A stretch of DNA of 11,012 nucleotides from an uncultured Pseudomonadota bacterium (GTDB lineage: Bacteria > Pseudomonadota > Gammaproteobacteria > Burkholderiales > Usitatibacteraceae): the NCBI GenBank assembly GCA_946885905.1, contig CAMPHL010000037.1, positions 1-11,012 on the forward strand, given 5' to 3'. Under the pieces are notes generated by a model. That model saw only the letters and a program-made list of their open reading frames with translations. It made no database searches and had not been told where the DNA came from. Numbering within the stretch: the first letter of the stretch is position 1; each line of letters begins with the position of its first letter. A program made the translations under genes and the position numbers. Below are positions 6,343 through 11,012 of the stretch, in pieces.

Positions 6343-8252
6343 GCCGTCTCCTTCATTCGGTCCCTCGATTCCCAGATGGCGATGACTTCCTCGTAGCGCG
6401 CGGCAACGTCGTCCACGGCCTGCGCGTCGCTCCATTCGCCCTTGAACCACGCCTCGGCGGCCGGCGCGAAGATGGAGCGCCCCACGGCGAAGCCGCGCAC
6501 CCAGGGGCTCTGCGCCGCGGCCGCGAAGCATTCGCGCAGCCGCTCGGCGCCCGCTTCCATGCCCAGCACCAGTACGCCGCGGCACAGCGTGTCGTTGCGC
6601 TCGATCGATTCACCGATCGCGCGCCATGCGGCAGGCAGCGCCTGCGGCGGCAGCTTCCACCAGTCGGGCTTCACGCCCGCGGCGTAGATCGCATCCATCG
6701 CGCGAGACACCACGAGCGGTCCGGGCTCGCGGCCCGGCGGGATGACTTCCAGCATGAGCTCGTGGCCGGTCGCGGCGCACGCTTCTGCGATCGAGCGCAC
6801 GCGCGCGAGCTGCGCGGCCTGGAGCTCCGCGGGATCGTCGGGATGGAAGGCCATGAGGCACTTGACCACGTGCGCGGTGGGCCAGGAACGCAACGCGAGG
6901 CCCACGTTGTCGCCCGCCTCGAAGGCGAGCGGGATGGATCCGGGCTGCTCCACGGGCCGCGCGATCCAATGGCCCCGGGCGCCCAGGCGCGGAAGGATCG
7001 CCTCGCCGTAGCGGTCGTCGACGATCGCCCCGGTTCCGGCGTGGCCGTTGCTCACGCGCAGGAACGCTTCAGCCACGAGCGCCTTGAAAGCCGCGATGCG
7101 CGAGCGATCGGCTCCGCTGGCGGCTGCGAGGGACTCGAGTTGCGTGCGGTGGTCGAAGGCGAGCACGCGCAGCGGAGTGACGACCGCGCGCCGGGTGGTT
7201 GCGCGGTGCAGGTGGTCCAGGGCCGCGTCCTCGCGCACGCGCGCCGAGCTGGCGCCATGCTCGAGGAAGTGCTGCAGTTCCCGCGCGCTGGGCATCGCCG
7301 GCGCGCAGCCATGCCGCGAGACCACCAACGCGCCGCATGCGTTCGCGTAACGGCCGCAGCGCTCGAGCGGCTCGTCGGGCAGCGCTCCGCGCAGGAATCC
7401 CGCCATGAAGGCATCGCCCGCGCCCAGCACGTTGAGGACTTCGACCGGGAAGCCGGGCATCTCCACGCCCGCATCCAGCGACGCCGGAATCGCCCCTTCG
7501 AAAGCGATCGCCCCACGTTCGCCTCGCTTCACCACCAGCAGGGCTCGCGTGAGCGCGCGCACGTTTCGCAACGCGCCGAGCGTGTCGGGCGCTGCGCCCG
7601 CTATCGCGAACTCCTCCTCGGTGCCCACGACCAGGTCGCATCGGGAAAGGAAATCCCCCAGGCGGCGCGAGGCTTCGGAGGAGGGCGTGGCGCGCTCGGC
7701 GCCTTGGGCGGGATGCGCGAGGCCCCACAGCACCGGGCGGTAGTCGATGTCGAGGACGACCCGCCCGCCGGCGGCGCGCACCTCCCGGGCGGCGCGTTCG
7801 CACGCGGCACGCGGCCGCTCGGCCGAGAGGTGGGTGCCGGAGACCAGGAGCGCGCCGCAGCGCGCGAGGAACGCGCCGTCGACGTGTGCCTCGGCGAGCG
7901 CCATGTCGGCGCAGTTCTCGCGATAGAAGACGTGCGGGAAGTCGTTGGGCGCGCGGATCGCGAGGAAGACGAGGGCCGTGAGGCGGCTCGGGTCGGTGGA
8001 CACCTGGGACACGTCCACGCCTTCGCGCTCCAGCGTGGCGCGCACGAAGCGGCCGTTCTGCTCGTCGCCCACGCGCGTGATCATGGCCACGCGAAGGCCG
8101 AGGCGCGCGGCGCCGACGGCGGTGTTGGCCGGCGAGCCGCCCAGGTAGCGCGCGAAGGTGGCGGTGTCTTCCAGGGGCGCCCCAAGCTGCTCTCCGTAGA
8201 GGTCCACGGCGGCGCGGCCCATGCAGGCGAGCTCGAAGGCATGCGCGCTCAC
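6339..8252 (-). CDS. iolC: Bifunctional sugar-acid kinase (IolC-type PfkB) fused to DUF2090 aldolase-like domain
   Basis: The 637-residue protein has two domains. Residues 1 to about 315 form a PfkB/ribokinase kinase, with signature 1 at G38-G-S-P-A-N43 and signature 2 containing G277-A-G-D280, Asp280 being the catalytic base. Residues about 360-637 are DUF2090, a class I aldolase-like TIM barrel, starting V-L-A-F-D-H-R (D367). It contains VVKCLMAFHPDD, whose K464 is a plausible Schiff-base lysine, and ends in GFAVGRSIF. In proteobacterial inositol clusters this fusion phosphorylates 5-dehydro-2-deoxygluconate, and the aldolase domain is thought to split the product into DHAP and malonate semialdehyde. 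The GTG start at 8252 has GAGGAA 6 nt upstream and overlaps the rpiR stop by 4 nt (GTGA). Its stop overlaps the next start by ATGA. The sugar substrate here is not certain, because no other iol gene is in view. Confidence 0.88.
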   Translation of the reverse strand: MSAHAFELACMGRAAVDLYGEQLGAPLEDTATFARYLGGSPANTAVGAARLGLRVAMITRVGDEQNGRFVRATLEREGVDVSQVSTDPSRLTALVFLAIRAPNDFPHVFYRENCADMALAEAHVDGAFLARCGALLVSGTHLSAERPRAACERAAREVRAAGGRVVLDIDYRPVLWGLAHPAQGAERATPSSEASRRLGDFLSRCDLVVGTEEEFAIAGAAPDTLGALRNVRALTRALLVVKRGERGAIAFEGAIPASLDAGVEMPGFPVEVLNVLGAGDAFMAGFLRGALPDEPLERCGRYANACGALVVSRHGCAPAMPSARELQHFLEHGASSARVREDAALDHLHRATTRRAVVTPLRVLAFDHRTQLESLAAASGADRSRIAAFKALVAEAFLRVSNGHAGTGAIVDDRYGEAILPRLGARGHWIARPVEQPGSIPLAFEAGDNVGLALRSWPTAHVVKCLMAFHPDDPAELQAAQLARVRSIAEACAATGHELMLEVIPPGREPGPLVVSRAMDAIYAAGVKPDWWKLPPQALPAAWRAIGESIERNDTLCRGVLVLGMEAGAERLRECFAAAAQSPWVRGFAVGRSIFAPAAEAWFKGEWSDAQAVDDVAARYEEVIAIWESRDRMKETA

Positions 8253-9199
8253 GCCCGCTTCCTCAACCGGGGCCTGGCCCGTACCTGGCCCGTACCTGTC
8301 CCAGGCCTGGCCCCTACCTGTCCCAGGCCTGGCACAAGTACCTGGCCCGTACCTGGCCCCGGTTTGGCGGGCCCCGGTTTGGCGGCGAGCTCGTGGCCGA
8401 CGCTCACCACCAGGGCCTGCGCGAGGCACATCGGCTCGACCAGGGAGCGGAAGGGGCGATCGCTGGGGTCGCCGAGGTCGAAGGCGACGGTTGCGTTGCG
8501 GGCGAGCGGGCTCACGGCGCTGTCGGTGATCACCACGACATCGACGCCGCGCCGCCACGCGTCGGCGGCGAGCTCGATCACGTCGGGCGAGTAGTTGCGG
8601 AAGCTCACCGCGAGGAGCACGTCGCCGGGGCGGATCGCGCGCGCCTGGTCGCGCACCATGCCGCCGACCCCGTCGAGCAGCAGCACGGGCAGCTCGAGCT
8701 GCGCGAGGGCATAAGAGAGGTAGCAGGCGACGGGGAACGCGCGCCGCTGGGCGAGGACATGGATGCGCCCGGCCCGGGCCAGGAGCCGGACGGCGCGTTC
8801 GAGGCGTTCGGGCCCCACGTGCTCCTCGAGGTGGGAGAGGTGCGCGATGGAATCGACCACGAAGTCGTGCAGCACGGCCTTGGGGCGCGAAAGGGCCGGG
8901 GCCGCGCGGCGCAGGTTCGCGATCCGTTCGCGGTAGCTGCCGCTCCTTTGCACCAGCCGGTCCCGGAAGATGCGCTGCATGTCCGAATAGCCGCCGTAGC
9001 CGAGGGCCTGGGCGAAGCGCACCATCGCGGAGGGCTGCACCTCGGCCTTGCCGGCCGCGGCCGCGACCGTGTCGAGCGCCACGTCCTGCGGGCGCTCGAG
9101 GGCGAAGCGGGCGATGCGCTGGAGCTGGCGCGAGAGCGCCGGAAACCGGCGGCCGATCTCGGCCTGGAGCTCTTCGTAATCCGCGGCGGGTGCAGGCAT
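8249..9199 (-). CDS. RpiR/MurR-family transcriptional regulator with repeat-derived tail
   Basis: The 316-residue protein has an N-terminal helix-turn-helix domain (about residues 1-80, with 'VQPSAMVRFAQALGYGGYSDMQRIFRDRL' matching the RpiR HTH). A C-terminal SIS sugar-phosphate-binding domain follows at about 115-268 (LAQRRAFPVACYL and SFRNYSPDVIELA). Such regulators bind a phosphorylated sugar intermediate and usually repress neighbouring catabolic genes. Residues about 272-316 do not belong to the fold. They are encoded by the tandem repeat at 8276-8384 and begin AKPGPAKPGP, followed by G/R/Q-rich sequence. The ATG at 9199 has no Shine-Dalgarno, but a -10 box sits 6 nt upstream, which implies a leaderless mRNA. 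Rhizobial IolR proteins, which control inositol genes next to iolC, belong to this family. The likely effector is a phosphorylated product of the neighbouring kinase. Confidence 0.87.
   Translation of the reverse strand: MPAPAADYEELQAEIGRRFPALSRQLQRIARFALERPQDVALDTVAAAAGKAEVQPSAMVRFAQALGYGGYSDMQRIFRDRLVQRSGSYRERIANLRRAAPALSRPKAVLHDFVVDSIAHLSHLEEHVGPERLERAVRLLARAGRIHVLAQRRAFPVACYLSYALAQLELPVLLLDGVGGMVRDQARAIRPGDVLLAVSFRNYSPDVIELAADAWRRGVDVVVITDSAVSPLARNATVAFDLGDPSDRPFRSLVEPMCLAQALVVSVGHELAAKPGPAKPGPGTGQVLVPGLGQVGARPGTGTGQVRARPRLRKRA
8276..8384. repeat. Tandem array: seven 11-bp units plus two perfect 15-bp units
   Basis: Plus-strand units run back to back: 8276-8286 and 8287-8297 (both GGCCCGTACCT), 8298-8308 (GTCCCAGGCCT), 8309-8319 (GGCCCCTACCT), 8320-8330 (GTCCCAGGCCT), 8331-8343 (a 13-nt variant, GGCACAAGTACCT) and 8344-8354 (GGCCCGTACCT). 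Then GGCCCCGGTTTGGCG occurs twice without change (8355-8369 and 8370-8384). The 10-bp palindrome CCAGGCCTGG appears twice. The whole array lies inside the 3' end of rpiR, and because 11 is not a multiple of 3 it is read in all three phases without a stop. Units lack spacers, so this is not a CRISPR. Confidence 0.9.
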
Positions 9200-9205
9200 C
9201 GGGCG

Positions 9206-9234
9206 ATTAGAACAAACATTCTTGCCTATTGCAA
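9206..9234 (-). promoter_or_regulatory. Predicted rpiR-operon promoter, leaderless
   Basis: Read on the minus strand, the -35 box TTGCAA (9229-9234) and the -10 box TCTAAT (9206-9211, five of six consensus bases) are separated by 17 bp. Only 6 nt lie between the -10 box and the ATG at 9199, so transcription should begin at or next to the start codon. Confidence 0.65.
9209..9222. promoter_or_regulatory. Candidate RpiR operator 1: AGAA-N6-TTCT
   Basis: This is a perfect inverted repeat with AGAA at 9209-9212 and TTCT at 9219-9222, six bases apart. It covers the end of the rpiR -10 box and touches the livM -35 box, so bound protein would block both. The layout matches the GGAA-N6-TTCC motif that I recall for rhizobial IolR (RpiR family), with one symmetric change per half. 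Confidence 0.45.
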
Positions 9235-9250
9235 TCTTGGAACGTATATT
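9222..9250 (+). promoter_or_regulatory. Predicted livM promoter, leaderless
   Basis: The -35 box TTGCCT (9222-9227) and the -10 box TATATT (9245-9250, five of six consensus bases) are separated by exactly 17 bp. The livM ATG follows the -10 box by 6 nt, so the transcript should start at the ATG. There is no Shine-Dalgarno. Confidence 0.7.
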
Positions 9251-9252
9251 GA
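9239..9252. promoter_or_regulatory. Candidate RpiR operator 2: GGAA-N6-TTGA
   Basis: This is an imperfect second site with GGAA (9239-9242), six bases, then TTGA (9249-9252). Its centre is 30 bp, about three helical turns, from the centre of site 1, and it covers the livM -10 box. Same-face binding of two dimers is therefore possible. Confidence 0.3.
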
Positions 9253-9256
9253 AGCC

Positions 9257-10261
9257 ATGAGCGCCGTGCCCCCGCCAACCCCGCTCGTTCCGTTGCCGCT
9301 CGTGCTCGCGGCCCTGGTGCTCGGCACCGCGCCGTGGTGGGTCGGCGCGGTGGGTCTCTACCAGTACCTGGCGCTCGAGATCGTGATCTGGATGATCTTC
9401 GCGCTCGGCTACAACCTGCTGCTGGGGCAGGGCGGGTTGCCCTCCTTCGGGCACGGCGCGTTCTTCGGCGTGGGCGCCTACGGCTTCGGCCTCGCCCTCA
9501 AGGCGGGCGCCGGCCTCTGGGTTTCCTTCGCGCTCGGAGTCGCCGCCGCCACGGCGGCCGGCGCGATCGTCGCCGCCTTCATCTCGCACCGGCGCGGCAT
9601 CTACTACGCGCTCCTCACGATCGCGTTCGGGCAGGTGTTCTGGTTCGCCGCCATCAAGTGGCACAGCCTCACCGGCGGGGAAGACGGCCTGCTCAACATC
9701 AAGCGCCCCGCCCTGGTCGCCTCCAACGAGGCGCTGCACCTCTTCGCGCTGGCCGCGTTCGTGCTCGTGGCGCTCTTCCTCTGGCGGCTCGCGCACTCGC
9801 CCTACGGCCGCGTGCTGGGTGCGGTGAAGCAGAACGAGGCACGCGCGGCGTTCGCGGGCTACAACACCTGGCTCTACAAGTGGAGCGCCTTCACGATTTC
9901 GTGCGCGGTGGCGGGCGTGGCCGGTTCGCTCTTCGCGCTCGCGCAGCAGTCGGCTTATCCGAACGTGATGAGCCTGCACCAGTCCGGGTTCGTGGTGATG
10001 ATGGTGCTGGTGGGCGGCGGCCTGGTGAGCTTCTGGGGGCCGCTCCTCGGCGTGGCGTTCTTCCTGTTGGTGCGCGACCTGCTCGGCGCCTACACGGAAA
10101 CGTGGCTGCTGTGGTTCGGCCTGGCCTTCATGGCGATGGTGATTTACAAGCCCGACGGGATCGTGGGGATGTGGCGGGATGGCGTGAGGTGGTGGAGGCG
10201 CCGGCGCCCCGTACTTGCAGCCTCCCCTCTGGGCGAGAGCCGAGGAGAGGGCGCGCCATGA
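9257..10261 (+). CDS. livM: ABC transporter inner-membrane permease, LivM family
   Basis: This is a 334-residue polytopic protein with the LivM signature 'FALGYNLLLGQGGLPSFGHGAFFGVGAYG' (around residues 46-75) and the GIYYALLTIAF and 'TGGEDGLLNIKRP' stretches. It also has the cytoplasmic 'SPYGRVLGAVKQNEARAAFAGYN' coupling loop. The core ends near 'YKPDGIVGM', the usual LivM end. The last 30 or so residues (WRRRRP, then SPLGESRGEG) are an added tail read from a REP-like hairpin. It partners LivH on the opposite strand. The stop overlaps the livG start by 4 nt (ATGA). It is transcribed from the divergent promoter facing rpiR and is probably leaderless. Confidence 0.92.
   Translation: MSAVPPPTPLVPLPLVLAALVLGTAPWWVGAVGLYQYLALEIVIWMIFALGYNLLLGQGGLPSFGHGAFFGVGAYGFGLALKAGAGLWVSFALGVAAATAAGAIVAAFISHRRGIYYALLTIAFGQVFWFAAIKWHSLTGGEDGLLNIKRPALVASNEALHLFALAAFVLVALFLWRLAHSPYGRVLGAVKQNEARAAFAGYNTWLYKWSAFTISCAVAGVAGSLFALAQQSAYPNVMSLHQSGFVVMMVLVGGGLVSFWGPLLGVAFFLLVRDLLGAYTETWLLWFGLAFMAMVIYKPDGIVGMWRDGVRWWRRRRPVLAASPLGESRGEGAP
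10225..10251 (+). repeat. REP-like hairpin at the livM/livG junction
   Basis: CCCTCT (10225-10230) pairs with AGAGGG (10246-10251). Inside that, GGC (10232-10234) pairs with GCC (10239-10241) around a GAGA tetraloop of the GNRA class. The outer 3' arm contains the GAGGAGAGG ribosome site of livG, so the fold could mask it. In livM the element is read as SPLGESRGEG. It resembles the common dispersed CCCTCTCCC...GGGAGAGGG repeats of Proteobacteria (from memory). Confidence 0.55.
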
Positions 10262-11012
10262 CCTTCTTTTCGGTGAGCAACCTCTCCAAGCGCTTCGGCG
10301 ACCGCGTGGTGCTGCAGGGCGTGAGCTTCGACGTGGCCGAGGGCGAAGTGCACGGGATCATGGGTCCGAACGGCGCCGGCAAGACCACGTGCTTCCATAC
10401 CCTCACGGGTCGTTACAAGCCGGACGCGGGTCGCGTGGCGCTCGAGGGCCGCGACGTCACCGGCCTCGCGCCGCGGCGCATCGCGCGGCTGGGGATCGCG
10501 CGCTCCTTCCAGCTCATGAACCTGTTCGACGAGTACAGCGCGCTGGAGAACGCGGTGGTGGCCACGCCGGAGTTTCGCGACCGGGGCTTCGACCTGGTCT
10601 CGGATGCCTGGCGCCCCGGGCCCGCACGGGAGCGCGCGGCCCAGGTGCTCGCGGACGTGGGACTGGCCGGCAAGGAGGGCGTTCGCGCGAAGGACCTCCC
10701 GTACGGGGACCGCCGCGCGCTGGAGATCGGCGTCGCGCTCGCCGCCGCGCCGCGGCTGCTCTTCCTCGACGAGCCCACCGCCGGGCTGGGCGCCGAGGGC
10801 ACGGAGCGCCTGCGCGCGCTGCTGGACCGCCTGCGCGGCCGCATCACCATGGTGGTGGTCGAGCACGACATGCGCTTCCTGCTCGGGCTCGCGGATCGCG
10901 TTTCCGTCATCCATTGGGGACAGGTCATCGCGCGCGGCACGCCCGCGGAGCTGCGCGCCAACCCGTGGGTGCAGCGCTCGTCGCTCGTCGTCCCGGACGC
11001 CACTGCTGCGGC
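10258..11012 (+). CDS. livG: ABC transporter ATP-binding protein, LivG family (3' end outside window)
   Basis: The frame is open from the ATG at 10258 to the window edge, giving 251 residues. LivG proteins are usually about 250-260 residues long, so only the last few are missing. Walker A is G36-P-N-G-A-G-K-T-T44, the Q-loop is Q85 in RSFQ, the ABC signature is L147-P-Y-G-D-R-R, Walker B is L167-L-F-L-D-E172, and the switch His is H203 in VVVEHDM. The signature departs from the usual LSYG-Q-Q-R and is closer to the LPYG-D-Q-R variant common in HAAT systems. All catalytic residues are present. It should hydrolyse ATP together with LivF, which is expected immediately to the right. A GAGGAGAGG ribosome site lies about 8 nt upstream, inside the livM REP-like hairpin. 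Confidence 0.93.
   Translation, partial: MTFFSVSNLSKRFGDRVVLQGVSFDVAEGEVHGIMGPNGAGKTTCFHTLTGRYKPDAGRVALEGRDVTGLAPRRIARLGIARSFQLMNLFDEYSALENAVVATPEFRDRGFDLVSDAWRPGPARERAAQVLADVGLAGKEGVRAKDLPYGDRRALEIGVALAAAPRLLFLDEPTAGLGAEGTERLRALLDRLRGRITMVVVEHDMRFLLGLADRVSVIHWGQVIARGTPAELRANPWVQRSSLVVPDATAA

Noticed and set aside
8276..8384. CRISPR array
   Set aside because: The 11- and 15-bp units have no unique spacers and lie inside a coding frame.
8253..8558. N-terminal extension of the kinase-aldolase upstream of GTG 8252
   Set aside because: The extension is Arg/Pro/Gly-rich shadow of rpiR. GAGGAA precedes the GTG, and the GTGA overlap supports that start.
8393..9256. N-terminal extension of LivM on the plus strand
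   Set aside because: It is antisense to rpiR without membrane segments. LivM character begins at the ATG 9257, which has a promoter next to it.

Overview
The window is high-GC bacterial DNA. Dense coding, short intergenic gaps and protein families typical of Proteobacteria suggest a betaproteobacterium (Burkholderiales/Nitrosomonadales-like). This is an inference: there is no rRNA or marker gene to confirm it. Both window edges cut through ongoing sequence.

Layout. Positions 1-294 are non-coding and carry two short direct repeats. Positions 295-1510 hold three small minus-strand envelope genes: a lipoprotein, a small exported Cys-pair protein and a 43-residue membrane protein. Positions 1597-9199 hold a seven-gene minus-strand operon. 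In transcription order it encodes an RpiR-family regulator, an IolC-type sugar-acid kinase fused to a DUF2090 aldolase-like domain, a beta-hydroxyacid dehydrogenase, a LivJ-type periplasmic binding protein broken by one in-frame amber codon, a LivH permease, and two short-chain dehydrogenases. Divergently, livM and livG run on the plus strand from 9257 past the window end.

How the genes fit together. LivH, LivM, LivG and the binding protein make most of one branched-chain-amino-acid-type (HAAT) ABC importer, split over the two divergent arms. LivF would be expected just beyond the right edge. The enzymes look like a carbohydrate or polyol acid pathway: two oxidoreductases (one probably NADP-linked, one NAD-linked), a PfkB kinase, an aldolase domain and an aldehyde/hydroxyacid reductase. 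Kinase plus aldolase recalls myo-inositol catabolism (IolC/IolJ), but no iolB, iolD, iolE or iolG is visible. The order kinase, aldolase, beta-HAD reductase also parallels the sulfo-EMP logic (YihV, YihT, YihU). The substrate is unknown.

Regulation. The 57-bp gap between rpiR and livM holds two divergent promoters, each with a 17-bp spacer and each with its -10 box only 6 nt from the ATG, so both mRNAs are predicted to be leaderless. Two inverted-repeat sites of the form (A/G)GAA-N6-TT lie 30 bp apart on these promoters and are candidate operators for the RpiR protein. Three gene junctions (rpiR/iolC, beta-HAD/binding protein, livM/livG) have repeat or REP-like sequence that forms the C-terminal codons of the upstream gene.
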